64,000 bases of DNA. It comes from an uncultured Aquimarina sp. Its GTDB lineage: Bacteria; Bacteroidota; Bacteroidia; Flavobacteriales; Flavobacteriaceae. The notes below the pieces were generated by a model, which saw nothing but the letters and a program-made list of their open reading frames with translations, was not told the DNA's origin and did no database searches. Shown here piece by piece: positions 8,542 through 17,710 of the stretch. Numbering within the stretch: position 1 is the stretch's first letter; each line of letters begins with the position of its first letter. The translations under genes and the position numbers were made by a program. The stretch covers positions 372,001-436,000 of the forward strand of contig CANNBP010000002.1 in assembly GCA_947502885.1 (NCBI GenBank). The letters run 5' to 3'.

Positions 8542-9708
8542 ATGATTGTAACTGAAAGTTTATTAACTTCTTTTCTGAAAACTCGCTCAGATACTGAAGA
8601 AATTTGTGCCCCGCTCCAAATAGAAGATTATGTTATCCAACCTAATGTAAATATTTCTCCTCCTAAATGGCATTTGGGCCATACAACATGGTTTTTTGAA
8701 GAATTTGTTTTATCTCGATATGTAAAGAATTATACAAGGTTTAATCCTGATTTTGCCTTTGTTTTTAATAGTTATTATGAAAGTGTAGGAGATAGGGTAA
8801 TTCGTACCGACAGAGGAAATCTTTCTAGACCTACGGTTAGAGAAGTATATGAATATCGCGATTACGTGACCTCTAATTTACAAGAGTTTTTAGAAGATAA
8901 TACTGATGTGAAAATCTTTGAGTTAGTAGAGATAGGGATTCATCATGAAAAGCAACATCAGGAGTTATTATTAACAGATATAAAATTTATTCTCGGTAAT
9001 AACCCTTTGCTACCAAAGTATAATGACACATTTACAGAAAACTCTTTGCAGAATAAAGCAGTAGAATATTCTAAGATAGATGAAGGTTTATATGATATTG
9101 GCTATGCAGGAGAAGGGTTTTGCTATGATAATGAGTTAGGTAGGCATAAAGTGTTTCTTCAAGAATTCGAAATAGCCAATGCATTGGTGACTAATAGAGA
9201 ATATATCGATTTTATAGAAAATGAAGGGTATCAAGAAAGTTTATTGTGGCATGCAGAAGCATGGGATTGGGTAAGCAAAGAGCGTATTAAAGCTCCTTTG
9301 TATTGGTATAAAATAAAAGGGAAATATCATCAATATACGCTACAAGGACTAAAAGAAGTGTCATATGACATGCCGGTAACACACATATCCTATTATGAAG
9401 CATTTGCTTTTGCTCAATGGCGAGGAGAAAGATTGCCAACTGAATTTGAGTGGGAGACAGCACATTATTATCTTGATTGGGGGGCACGATGGGAGTGGAC
9501 AGAAAGCTCATACTTACCCTATCCAGGTTATAAAAAAGCTGATGGGGCTTTAGGAGAGTATAACGGAAAATTCATGGTAAATCAAAAAGTATTAAGAGGA
9601 GGATCAGTTGCTACTCCTCAAAATCATATTCGACCAACATATCGTAACTTTTTTCACCCACAATTGAGGTGGCAATTTACTGGTATACGTTTGGCTAGAG
9701 ACATATAA
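8542..9708 (+). CDS. egtB: Ergothioneine biosynthesis sulfoxide synthase EgtB
   Basis: Non-heme iron enzyme that joins a thiol donor (gamma-glutamylcysteine or cysteine) to N-alpha-trimethylhistidine with oxygen. 388 residues with two domains: a DinB-like four-helix part (residues about 8-150) and an FGE-sulfatase part (about 175-386, RGERLPTEFEWETA and ending RPTYRNFFHPQ). The three iron-ligand histidines are visible: His47 in WHLGHTTWFFE, and His135 and His139 in the HX3HXE motif HEKQHQE. Followed by egtD after 11 bases. No fused methyltransferase, so it is not OvoA; no SenB/SelD neighbours, so a selenoneine role (SenA) is not suggested. Confidence 0.9.
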   Translation: MIVTESLLTSFLKTRSDTEEICAPLQIEDYVIQPNVNISPPKWHLGHTTWFFEEFVLSRYVKNYTRFNPDFAFVFNSYYESVGDRVIRTDRGNLSRPTVREVYEYRDYVTSNLQEFLEDNTDVKIFELVEIGIHHEKQHQELLLTDIKFILGNNPLLPKYNDTFTENSLQNKAVEYSKIDEGLYDIGYAGEGFCYDNELGRHKVFLQEFEIANALVTNREYIDFIENEGYQESLLWHAEAWDWVSKERIKAPLYWYKIKGKYHQYTLQGLKEVSYDMPVTHISYYEAFAFAQWRGERLPTEFEWETAHYYLDWGARWEWTESSYLPYPGYKKADGALGEYNGKFMVNQKVLRGGSVATPQNHIRPTYRNFFHPQLRWQFTGIRLARDI

Positions 9709-9719
9709 TTAATAATTTA

Positions 9720-10694
9720 ATGGATTGTAAAGAACAAAAAAAAGTAATGTCTCTTCTCGAAAAAGAAGTGCATGAAGGATTAACGGCTTTTCCAAAATAT
9801 TTATCATCTAAGTTCTTTTATGACCAGATTGGTGATGCTCTTTTTCAAGAGATAATGGAACTTCCAGAATATTATCTTACAAGAGCAGAGTATGAGATAT
9901 TTAATACCCATAAAACAGATATAGTACATAGCTTTGATACTAATAACGAAGGTTTTGATTTAATAGAATTGGGAGCGGGAGATGGTAAGAAGACTAAAGT
10001 TTTGTTACAAGAATTAATAGATCAAAAACGGGATTTTAAATATATACCAATAGATATTAGTGAAAATGCTGTTTTGGGATTAGAAAAAAACCTTAGTAAA
10101 GAAATTCCTAATGTTAATGTAGAAGGACAAATAGGGGAGTACTTTGAGGTTCTGGATCGCCTTAAAGAGATTAGTGATCGTAAAAAAGTAATCATGTTTT
10201 TAGGATCCAATATTGGTAATTTGCTGCACCCAAGGGCTATTGAGTTTTTAAAGAAGATGAGGGATGCGATGCATAAAAATGACCTGCTATTTATAGGTTT
10301 TGATCAAAAAAAGCACCCCCAGAAAGTTTTAGATGCTTATAACGACCAATCTGGTGTAACTGCAGCTTTTAATAAAAATGTGTTGACTCGGATTAATAAA
10401 GAACTTGACGCAAATTTTGATCTAAACAAGTTTACCCATTGGGAAACTTATAACCCAGAAACAGGTACAGCTAAAAGTTATTTGGTGAGTTTAGAAAAGC
10501 AGACAGTGGATATTAATGGACTGTCTTTAGAAATTCATTTTGAAGCTTGGGAAAGCATTCACACAGAAATTTCTCAAAAATATGATGATACTATAGTAGA
10601 ATGGTTAACAAAAGAATCAGGTTTGAAATCGGTAAAAGATTTTACCGATTCTAAAACTCAATTCAAAAATTATGTAATCGCCAAGAATAAGTAA
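9720..10694 (+). CDS. egtD: L-histidine N-alpha-methyltransferase EgtD
   Basis: Trimethylates histidine to hercynine with three SAM, the first step of ergothioneine synthesis. 324 residues, matching known EgtD. Features: the N-terminal FPKYLSSKFFYDQIGDALF and PEYYLTRAEYEI segments of the histidine pocket, SAM motif I ELGAGDGKKTK (residues 83-93), and FLGSNIGNL. Forms an operon with egtB (11-base gap) and the DUF427 gene (35-base gap). The metK and methionine genes in the same window make its SAM. Confidence 0.93.
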   Translation: MDCKEQKKVMSLLEKEVHEGLTAFPKYLSSKFFYDQIGDALFQEIMELPEYYLTRAEYEIFNTHKTDIVHSFDTNNEGFDLIELGAGDGKKTKVLLQELIDQKRDFKYIPIDISENAVLGLEKNLSKEIPNVNVEGQIGEYFEVLDRLKEISDRKKVIMFLGSNIGNLLHPRAIEFLKKMRDAMHKNDLLFIGFDQKKHPQKVLDAYNDQSGVTAAFNKNVLTRINKELDANFDLNKFTHWETYNPETGTAKSYLVSLEKQTVDINGLSLEIHFEAWESIHTEISQKYDDTIVEWLTKESGLKSVKDFTDSKTQFKNYVIAKNK

Positions 10695-10729
10695 TAGCAT
10701 TAATGATAATGAATTTATAAAAAATAAGC

Positions 10730-11011
10730 ATGAAAGCAATTTGGAATGGAGAAGTTATAGCAGAGAGTAATGACACCAAGGTTATCGAGAATAATCATTA
10801 TTTTCCGCCTGAAACGATCAAAAAAGAATTTTTTAAAGCAAGTGATACGCATACAAACTGCCCTTGGAAAGGAGTAGCGTCGTATTACACAATTGCTGTT
10901 AATGGTGAAGAAAACCAAGATGCCGCCTGGTTTTACCCTAACACAAGTGACTTAGCAAAGCAAATCAAAGGGTATGTTGCCTTTTGGAAAGGTGTAGAAA
11001 TTGTAAAGTAA
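10730..11011 (+). CDS. DUF427 domain protein
   Basis: 93-residue single-domain protein. MKAIWNGEVIAESNDT, ENNHYFPPETI, CPWKGVASYY and AAWFYPNTS are the hallmarks of DUF427. The domain has no agreed function; structures show a small beta-barrel. It follows egtD closely in the same direction, which suggests but does not prove a link with ergothioneine metabolism. Convergent with the TonB receptor gene, leaving only 24 bases between the stop codons. Confidence 0.85.
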   Translation: MKAIWNGEVIAESNDTKVIENNHYFPPETIKKEFFKASDTHTNCPWKGVASYYTIAVNGEENQDAAWFYPNTSDLAKQIKGYVAFWKGVEIVK

Positions 11012-11035
11012 ACTGTATCTGAAATATAAAGTATA

Positions 11036-13675
11036 CTAGAACTCTAGCCGAAAAACTAGATTTGGAGTAATCCCAAGAGATGCTTTATCTATTTCCTTTA
11101 GCTCATATTGAGCCCTATTTGTGTTTATGAAAATGCGGTAAGATCGGTTAAGTATGTTTTTTTGATTATAGAGGTTTAGCAAAGAAACCCCAACTTTACC
11201 TTTTATAGTTTTTTCTTTGTGTACGTTAAATTTATATGTAGCAGAAAAATCCATACGATGATAGTTTTTTAGTCGTTCACTATTTATTTTTCCATAATCG
11301 ATTTGAAGGTTGTCTGCTTGATTTCCCAGAAGTCTATATGCAGGAGTGTATGGTATAGATGTTCTATATTTCCAGCCCAATGAAAACTCTAAGTTGTTTA
11401 TGGTAAAAGATTGTACCCAATTAAGGTAATGCCTAATGTCAAAATTTCCCGGAAATGACTCTCCAGCATTAAAATTATCAAAAGTAGATTTTGTAGAGGA
11501 TAAAGAGTAGCTTATCCAATTAGAATATGCTCTGATTTTCTTTTTCAGAAGCACATCGATTCCATAGGTGTTATTCTTTCCCATAGCAAAGCCTCCTACC
11601 TGTTGATTAAACCCTCTAGTTACCGAAGTGATTCCGTTAATTTCTTTATAAAAAGCTTCTATATCAAAGTACCAATCATTTTTTCTGTAAGTTATCCCTA
11701 AATCAATTTGATGACTTTTTAAAACAGGAATGGTATCATCATTTGCTAAAACCCATACTTGATTTTCCAATCCTAGATTTTGAGTTTCTAGTTCAATAAT
11801 TTGATTTATGTTTTGATATAATTGATGAGCAGTAAGTTTTAGACTAAGGAACGGGCTTACTCTTAATTTTGTATTAAGCCGAGGTTCAAAAACTAGCCTA
11901 TTTACGTTTGAAAAATAATTCACTCTTACTCCAGTATTAATATTCCATTTTTTCTTAGAAAATTGATAGGTGCTAAATAGAGAGTGATTCGTGTTTTTTG
12001 AGGAATTTGACCGTAATTCGAAGTTGTTTTCAAAGATTACATCTGAAACATTTCCAATAGTATATGATAAATTAGTATTAGAAATTTCGTAACCGAAATT
12101 ATAGGATTGGTTACTGTCAAGGGTATAATCTAGTTGAAATGATGCTCCTAGTTCTTTAATTTTATTCTTTTTTATTACCTGATAATCAAAAATAACTGAA
12201 ATAAGTTCTTCTCCTAAATAATCAAAATCATAGTTTGAGTAGAATGTATTGAAAGAATGAGAAAGTTTTGGAGTCCATTGTTTTTGCCAATTAAAACTAA
12301 CTCCTTTGTTTTCAATATTTAGCTTATCCAACGTGTTTTGGTCTATTTGATCAAATTGAGAAAGGAAAAGTAATTTGTTTTTAGAAAATGTAGAGCTTAC
12401 AGAAAACAAATCGCCCTCTTTAGGTTTGAAAAGGGTTTTAATAGTAAAATCTGTAAAATAATAAGTGTTATTAGTTTTTGATAAATCTTCATTAAAGATT
12501 TGGTTGTCTCCTTTTATTTTGGTGTTTTGAAAAATATGTTCAGAAAACTGATTAAAGGTTGATGTTTGTATGATATCGGTATATGAACGCCTAGCAGATG
12601 TCATTATGGCTATTTCTTTGGTAATGGGAGCTTTTAAGAAGAAATCGCCATAAATCATATTAAAACCAACTCCACCATTAAGTTTTTTAGGGATATTAGA
12701 ATCAGATTTGATATCAACTACTCCAGAAATGGCATTGCCATATTTTGAATTCATTCCGCTCTTGAAAAGCTTAACATTATTGATAATATATGGGTTAAAT
12801 GAAGATAACATTCCGAAGAAATGACCATAGTGATACATTTTTATTCCATCCCATAGTATAAGATTTTGATCTGGAGTCCCTCTTCTAATGTTTAAAGCGG
12901 TTGAGCTTTCGTCTGCAGTTTGTATGCCCGGAATTAATTGTAGACTTTGTAAAATATCAGGTTCGATAAGACCGGGTAGTATTTGTAATTGTCCAGGTAA
13001 TGTTTTTATAGAGCCATCATCATTCTTAAATACTCCTGTGGTAAGATAGTCAGTGACTACGACTTCTTTAAGAGTAATAAAACTTTCTTTTAAAGGTATT
13101 TTGCCACAATTTATGGTGTTTTTAAGCTTTGAGATGTTTAGTCTTTTTTTCTGATATCCTAATAACTGAACTTCTATTTTGTTGGTTGTTGCAGAATATT
13201 CAATCTCGAAGTAGCCAGATTTGTGTGAAGTAACAACTTGGGATGTAGTTTTGTTAACAATAGAAGCGTTTTGGATAGGAGCAGCATCTTTGTAATTTTG
13301 AAGATAGCCACAAATCTTACCGATATGATCTTTTTCGCTGGTAATAATATAATGGCGATCATTTGTTTTGGTGTATACGATCGAACTTTGTTTGAATAGT
13401 TTATTTAGAAGTATTGTAACGTCTAGTTTTGTTTCGGGAAGTGTAATTGTTTTTCCTTTAACAAGTTGAGCATTGTACGAAAATTTGATATTAAAAACAT
13501 TTTCTAATTCAAATAATACTTCGTCTAGGGGTTTGTCTTTAAAAGAAATTGTTGTTTTTTCTTGGGCTACTATATATCCAGAAATAAAAAGGCAGAAAAG
13601 AAGACTTTTTAAAAAAGTGGTCTTTATTAAAAGTCGTTCAATCAATTCATTACTGATTTTGAAGAATAAATTCAC
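11036..13675 (-). CDS. TonB-dependent receptor with STN signalling domain (FecA-like)
   Basis: 879 residues. After a signal peptide come an STN domain (residues about 40-115, ISFKDKPLDEVLFELENVF), a CarboxypepD_reg-like beta-sandwich (about 120-200), a plug domain (about 225-330, LQLIPGIQTADESS then NIRRGTPDQNLILWDG) and a 22-strand-type barrel ending in an aromatic residue (LVFRLEF). STN domains pass a ligand signal to a FecR-type anti-sigma factor, here encoded immediately upstream (88-base gap). The substrate cannot be read from sequence. Last gene of a sigma - fecR - receptor unit on the minus strand. Confidence 0.92.
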   Translation of the reverse strand: MNLFFKISNELIERLLIKTTFLKSLLFCLFISGYIVAQEKTTISFKDKPLDEVLFELENVFNIKFSYNAQLVKGKTITLPETKLDVTILLNKLFKQSSIVYTKTNDRHYIITSEKDHIGKICGYLQNYKDAAPIQNASIVNKTTSQVVTSHKSGYFEIEYSATTNKIEVQLLGYQKKRLNISKLKNTINCGKIPLKESFITLKEVVVTDYLTTGVFKNDDGSIKTLPGQLQILPGLIEPDILQSLQLIPGIQTADESSTALNIRRGTPDQNLILWDGIKMYHYGHFFGMLSSFNPYIINNVKLFKSGMNSKYGNAISGVVDIKSDSNIPKKLNGGVGFNMIYGDFFLKAPITKEIAIMTSARRSYTDIIQTSTFNQFSEHIFQNTKIKGDNQIFNEDLSKTNNTYYFTDFTIKTLFKPKEGDLFSVSSTFSKNKLLFLSQFDQIDQNTLDKLNIENKGVSFNWQKQWTPKLSHSFNTFYSNYDFDYLGEELISVIFDYQVIKKNKIKELGASFQLDYTLDSNQSYNFGYEISNTNLSYTIGNVSDVIFENNFELRSNSSKNTNHSLFSTYQFSKKKWNINTGVRVNYFSNVNRLVFEPRLNTKLRVSPFLSLKLTAHQLYQNINQIIELETQNLGLENQVWVLANDDTIPVLKSHQIDLGITYRKNDWYFDIEAFYKEINGITSVTRGFNQQVGGFAMGKNNTYGIDVLLKKKIRAYSNWISYSLSSTKSTFDNFNAGESFPGNFDIRHYLNWVQSFTINNLEFSLGWKYRTSIPYTPAYRLLGNQADNLQIDYGKINSERLKNYHRMDFSATYKFNVHKEKTIKGKVGVSLLNLYNQKNILNRSYRIFINTNRAQYELKEIDKASLGITPNLVFRLEF

Positions 13676-13763
13676 TTTACTATTTAATTAGGACTAAATT
13701 TTTATAGTAACTACAAAAACATAACGTTGTTTTTGCTAAAAATATATTTTTGATCAGTAATTT

Positions 13764-14678
13764 TTATTCTTTTAGAATGATCTTTTTTCCCTGTTTTATG
13801 TATTCAATTTCCATGGCAGAGAAAACCATTTGTAATGATGTGTCTATGTCGTTATGTATAAAGCTTCCTGTAAATCGTTCTGTAAGATATTTTTCTTTGT
13901 TATAGCTAAAAGTAAGACCAAATTGATTTTTAAGTGCTATTAGAACCTCTTCAAAAGGTGCATTTTTAAAAGTACTTTCGCCTTGTAGCCAGGATGGTTC
14001 ACTTGCTTTAAAGTTATGACTATTATAAGAATTGGCTTCAATACGATATGCGTTTCCTCTTGATAAAACGGTTTGATTATTAATGTTTAGGTTTTCAACT
14101 TTTACCTTACCGCTGTAGCATTGAGTTTCAAAATACTTACCATTTGATTTTACGTTAAACCTAGTTCCTAAAACATGAACTGTGGCATTGTCTGTTTTAA
14201 CACTAAATAATGATCCTTTAGCAACGTTAAAAAAAGCTTCTCCCTGCAGTTCGACTTCTTTGTTTTTATTCCATTTTTTGGTTCGAAACTCTAATGATGA
14301 GTTTGAGTTTAATATAACTTTGGAGTTATCAGGTAGTGAAAAAACTAGTTGTTCTCCGACTTTAGATTTATATAAAGTTTTTGATGGCTTTAATAAATAA
14401 AAAGAACCTAAAAGGATGAGTACAGAAGCAGCAATTTTATAAATTAAATATCTAGATCTAAGAGGTTTGATTTTTGGTTTAGTGTTTCTTTTGTCTAATA
14501 TTTCTGTAAAGGCCGTGTTTTTATCATAAACTGGCGTTCTTAGTTTTTTTGATAGTTCTGCTATTTTTTTAAACTCTTGATAGTCTGCAGAATTTTTAAA
14601 ATCTAGATCTTCTTTGTTGGTTAAATCATCATTTACCCACCTTGCTAAGAATTTATTTTTTAAATGCTCCTTCATCAT
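13764..14678 (-). CDS. FecR-type anti-sigma factor
   Basis: 304 residues. The cytoplasmic N-terminal part (residues 1-75) is followed by one membrane segment (YLIYKIAASVLILLGSFYLL, about 79-98), the FecR domain (VGEQLVFSLPDNSKVILNSN, then GEAFFNVAKG and VLGTRFNVKS) and a C-terminal DUF4974/STN-like part (FEEVLIALKNQFGLTFSYN). It would hold the sigma factor encoded 35 bases upstream and release it when the TonB receptor binds ligand. Confidence 0.92.
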   Translation of the reverse strand: MMKEHLKNKFLARWVNDDLTNKEDLDFKNSADYQEFKKIAELSKKLRTPVYDKNTAFTEILDKRNTKPKIKPLRSRYLIYKIAASVLILLGSFYLLKPSKTLYKSKVGEQLVFSLPDNSKVILNSNSSLEFRTKKWNKNKEVELQGEAFFNVAKGSLFSVKTDNATVHVLGTRFNVKSNGKYFETQCYSGKVKVENLNINNQTVLSRGNAYRIEANSYNSHNFKASEPSWLQGESTFKNAPFEEVLIALKNQFGLTFSYNKEKYLTERFTGSFIHNDIDTSLQMVFSAMEIEYIKQGKKIILKE

Positions 14679-14713
14679 TTTGATTATTCTAAATACAGTT
14701 TACAACATATGAT

Positions 14714-15277
14714 TTATACGTTCCCTATTTCTTTTCTTAAAATTAATAAGGCATTATGCATTCTCTTTTCTACGGCTTTAACAGAAATGCCTATTATTAC
14801 CGCTATCTCAGCATATTTTTTACCATCTATTCTGTTTAATAAGAAAACCTCTCGTTGCTTGTTTGATAGTTTTAATATAGCTTTTTGTAGTTTGATCATA
14901 AATTCTTTTTCCTCGATGATAAACTCAGGATCTTCATTTGTAATTTCTGATGGTAAAAAGTATTTAGTATGATCTAAGATAACTTTTTTGTGTTTAATAA
15001 TATTCAAAAAATTGTTCTTTGCTACTCTGAATAGAAAGTACTTAGCCTTTTTAAATGGTACTTTTGCGCATTGATGCCATAATGATAAAAATGTTTCTTG
15101 TACTATATCTTCTGCCAATTGCTGATCCCCACATTTGTAAAATATATAATTTCTGATATCATCAGAATGTGAATAGAAAAGAGATTCGAAAACTATATTT
15201 TCACAAATAGATTTCTCTTTTTCTTGAGTTACATCGCTATGCTTGTACAATTTGTTAAGATTTTGTGATTCTATCAA
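14714..15277 (-). CDS. ECF-type RNA polymerase sigma-70 factor (FecI-like, Bacteroidota type)
   Basis: 187 residues. Region 2 is at about 25-95 (ESLFYSHSDDIRNYIFYKC, then LAEDIVQETFLSLW) and region 4 at about 130-182 (LSNKQREVFLLNRIDGKKYA, then VKAVEKRMHNALLILRKE). It probably transcribes the fecR and receptor genes downstream and perhaps the repeat lipoprotein upstream. An imperfect hairpin (15313-15350) lies just upstream of its start. Confidence 0.92.
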   Translation of the reverse strand: MIESQNLNKLYKHSDVTQEKEKSICENIVFESLFYSHSDDIRNYIFYKCGDQQLAEDIVQETFLSLWHQCAKVPFKKAKYFLFRVAKNNFLNIIKHKKVILDHTKYFLPSEITNEDPEFIIEEKEFMIKLQKAILKLSNKQREVFLLNRIDGKKYAEIAVIIGISVKAVEKRMHNALLILRKEIGNV

Positions 15278-15312
15278 TTTAGTTTATACTTTACTTTTTA
15301 TGTGTAACGAAT

Positions 15313-15350
15313 ATACCTCCAGTACTTTGTTTCCAAAGTAATAGAGGTAT
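15313..15350. repeat. Imperfect 17-bp inverted repeat upstream of the sigma factor
   Basis: ATACCTCCAGTACTTTG (15313-15329) faces CAAAGTAATAGAGGTAT (15334-15350), with 15 of 17 pairs matched around a 4-base loop. It lies between the repeat lipoprotein stop and the sigma-factor ATG. It could end the lipoprotein transcript or be an operator; no U-run on the minus strand. Confidence 0.45.
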
Positions 15351-15470
15351 GAATGATAAAGAAATTATCTCTCACTAGAAATTATGTTATTAATTCACAC
15401 GATATACAAATGAATAGTGATTTTCAGTAGTGAAAATATGTGATTCAACAAACAATTCTATGTTCTCTTT

Positions 15471-16364
15471 TTAATCACAATCCTCAAAAATTGAGTTTAA
15501 TTCTTCATCATTATTAATTACTTTTTTGGTTCCATCTTCTAATTCGATATTCATAGGGTATGTTATAGAAATGAACTCGTCTTCTCCTAGATTTTCATAA
15601 GTGTTAAATAACTCTTCATCATTATTAACCTTAATAATAGTACCATCTTCTTTAATAAAGTTAATTGGATATACTAATGTAAAACAGAAAGATTCTGTGC
15701 AGTCATTACATTCTTCAATGTCATAACAGTCATTATATAATTTATCAAAGTCTTCATCACTGGTAATGGTTTTTTTGGTTCCATCTTTTAATGTAACGCT
15801 TATAGGGTATACAAAACCAGATATATAAGGGTACGAATATAACTCTTCATAGTTATTTACTACGGTTTCTTTTTCTTGACAATTTATAATTGTAATAGGA
15901 AAATCTAATGTAAAGCAATCGTCTTCAGTAACTACTTCGTCACCTTCATAACAAGAAAATATGAGTTGGTGAAATTCTTCATCATTGTTAATTATCTTTT
16001 CTGTATTGTCTTTGTTTATGACGGCGGTTATAGGGTATACATACCAAATATAACCGATAAAGTCAAAGGGCAACTTCTCATAAAAATCATGTAACTCGTC
16101 TTCATTATTGATGACAGTCTGGTTTTCTCCATCTGTTAATGTATATGGATACTTAATTTTAAAACATTCTATATCCTCAAGGTATTCTTCTTCTTGGTCA
16201 GAAGTGAATTTAGCCTTGGCATACTGAGACATTTTAGTCTTTAATTGTAATTTGGTTTCTTTTTCAGAGGAGGGAGGTATAATATCATCATTATCCTTTG
16301 AACATGAATACGTAATTACTAATGCGAATAAAAGAAGTAAAGCGTTCTTGCAAAAAGTCATCAT
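15471..16364 (-). CDS. Lipoprotein made of six copies of a short acidic YP-x-NNDEEL module
   Basis: 297 residues from the ATG at 16362-16364; a further in-frame ATG lies 36 bases upstream but gives a poorer signal peptide. MMTFCKNALLLLFALVITYS followed by CSKD is a lipoprotein signal with Cys21. After residue 60 there are six half-repeats of about 40 residues with a core of YPI, hydrophobic-rich strand, DGT, K and NNDEEL. They occur in three pairs of about 80 residues, each pair opening with CF(T/K)(L/I). The protein is strongly acidic. Not recognised as a named family, but it lies upstream of the sigma/FecR/TonB-receptor genes in the same direction, so it may be a surface partner of that receptor. 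Confidence 0.8.
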   Translation of the reverse strand: MMTFCKNALLLLFALVITYSCSKDNDDIIPPSSEKETKLQLKTKMSQYAKAKFTSDQEEEYLEDIECFKIKYPYTLTDGENQTVINNEDELHDFYEKLPFDFIGYIWYVYPITAVINKDNTEKIINNDEEFHQLIFSCYEGDEVVTEDDCFTLDFPITIINCQEKETVVNNYEELYSYPYISGFVYPISVTLKDGTKKTITSDEDFDKLYNDCYDIEECNDCTESFCFTLVYPINFIKEDGTIIKVNNDEELFNTYENLGEDEFISITYPMNIELEDGTKKVINNDEELNSIFEDCD

Positions 16365-16559
16365 AAGTTTTAAGTTTATAGGTTTACAATTAGAAGACAA
16401 CTCAATTGAGTTTTACCCTACTTTAGTTTTTAAAAAAAGTATGTAATAAGTAGATTTTCTTCTAGTTTCTAATACCATTGCTAGAATTAATGCGGTACTA
16501 GTTGTACTATAACTTGTTTTATATCAAAAAATTATGATGTTTTGATAAAAGGTGTTGTG

Positions 16560-17645
16560 TTACTTTTGAAATTTGTGTAACACGCTTATTAACTTATCAA
16601 TGTCTTCAATAGAGTTATAAATATGTAGACTAATGCGTATACCAGTACCTCGAAGGGCTGTGATAATATCATTGTCTTTTAAATAATTATATAGTTTTTG
16701 ATCACCTTTAATATTATAAATAGAACTATGCTGTTTTCTTTGAATCACAGATTCTTCTATAAGTTGTAATTTGCTTAGTTCCTGTTTGGCGTATTCGGAT
16801 AGTTCTTGAATTTGATTTTCAATTTGAGAGATCCCAATTTGAGAAAGTTTGTTTAATGAAAATTGTAAACTACTAAAATTAAAGGTATCGAGATGTCCAC
16901 TCTCAAATCGAGCAGCTAAGCTTGTATAGGATTTGTCGTAAATTGAAGCAGAGGCGGCTTTTACATAAGATTCTGGAGTTGTTTTTAAAAGTATTTCATC
17001 TTTAAAAAGTAAAAAGCCATTACCATATCCTCCTAATAGCCACTTGTAGCCGCTACATCCCAAAATATCGATTCCGGATGAATCAAAATCAAAAGTTCTG
17101 GTACCACAAAACTGTGTTGCATCTGCAATGATTAATAAGTTCGGATTCTTTAATTTTAATTCTTTGATAAAATCTAAATCGATAAGAACTCCATTGGTAT
17201 ATTGCACTACACTAAATAGTAAAATGTCGGGATTATGTTGTTGTACAACCTCTGAAATATTTTGTTCTAAATTGACATCTATCTTAGCGTAACAAATTTC
17301 AAATTCTTTATTGGTAGCTGCAAAATTTACAGAAGGGTAATCATTGTCTAACAAAACTACTTTTAAACGTTTGTCTAATCCATTTAGAACCGTATTAATA
17401 CCAAGAGAGAAATTTGGCGTAAGTACAACATTGTTTGATGAACTCCCAAAAAAACCAGCTATTGTATTACGTAGGTTGTTTAAAAGTTTGGTGCTATTTT
17501 CTCTAAACATGCTCCCGCCAATAATAAAATCTAAATCATGCTCTTGACGATGTTCTAAAAGTGAGTCATAAAGTAAACCAGAGTATGCTGTATTAAGATA
17601 AGTATGGTTTGTTAATACAGGGAATTCTTTTCTCAAATTCTTCAT
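16560..17645 (-). CDS. Class V aminotransferase-fold PLP enzyme
   Basis: 361 residues. MKNLRKEFPVLTNHTYLNTA is the usual N-terminus; TPNFSLGINTVLNGL (about 95-109), LLIIADATQFCGTRTF (PLP-contacting Asp) and ILGCSGYKWLLGGYGNGF (Schiff-base lysine in SGYKW) place it with cysteine desulfurase/isopenicillin N epimerase-like enzymes. A catalytic cysteine loop of the NifS/IscS type is not evident, so desulfurase activity is not indicated. Substrate unknown. It stands alone on the minus strand, divergent from the DHFR fusion. EgtE of the ergothioneine pathway belongs to this superfamily, but nothing here ties this gene to that role. Confidence 0.8.
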   Translation of the reverse strand: MKNLRKEFPVLTNHTYLNTAYSGLLYDSLLEHRQEHDLDFIIGGSMFRENSTKLLNNLRNTIAGFFGSSSNNVVLTPNFSLGINTVLNGLDKRLKVVLLDNDYPSVNFAATNKEFEICYAKIDVNLEQNISEVVQQHNPDILLFSVVQYTNGVLIDLDFIKELKLKNPNLLIIADATQFCGTRTFDFDSSGIDILGCSGYKWLLGGYGNGFLLFKDEILLKTTPESYVKAASASIYDKSYTSLAARFESGHLDTFNFSSLQFSLNKLSQIGISQIENQIQELSEYAKQELSKLQLIEESVIQRKQHSSIYNIKGDQKLYNYLKDNDIITALRGTGIRISLHIYNSIEDIDKLISVLHKFQK

Positions 17646-17710
17646 AAGTAATTTTAGTGTTTTTTGGTAAAAACTATATCTTTACTAGCGGATACTAAGG
17701 TAACATTAAT

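Noticed and set aside
8542..10694. Selenoneine or ovothiol pathway
   Set aside because: No SenB-like glycosyltransferase or SelD beside egtB, and no fused methyltransferase domain as in OvoA.
16560..17645. Class V aminotransferase as EgtE, the ergothioneine C-S lyase
   Set aside because: Same superfamily, but it lies 5.5 kb from egtD, in another unit and on the opposite strand; no specific residue supports this role.
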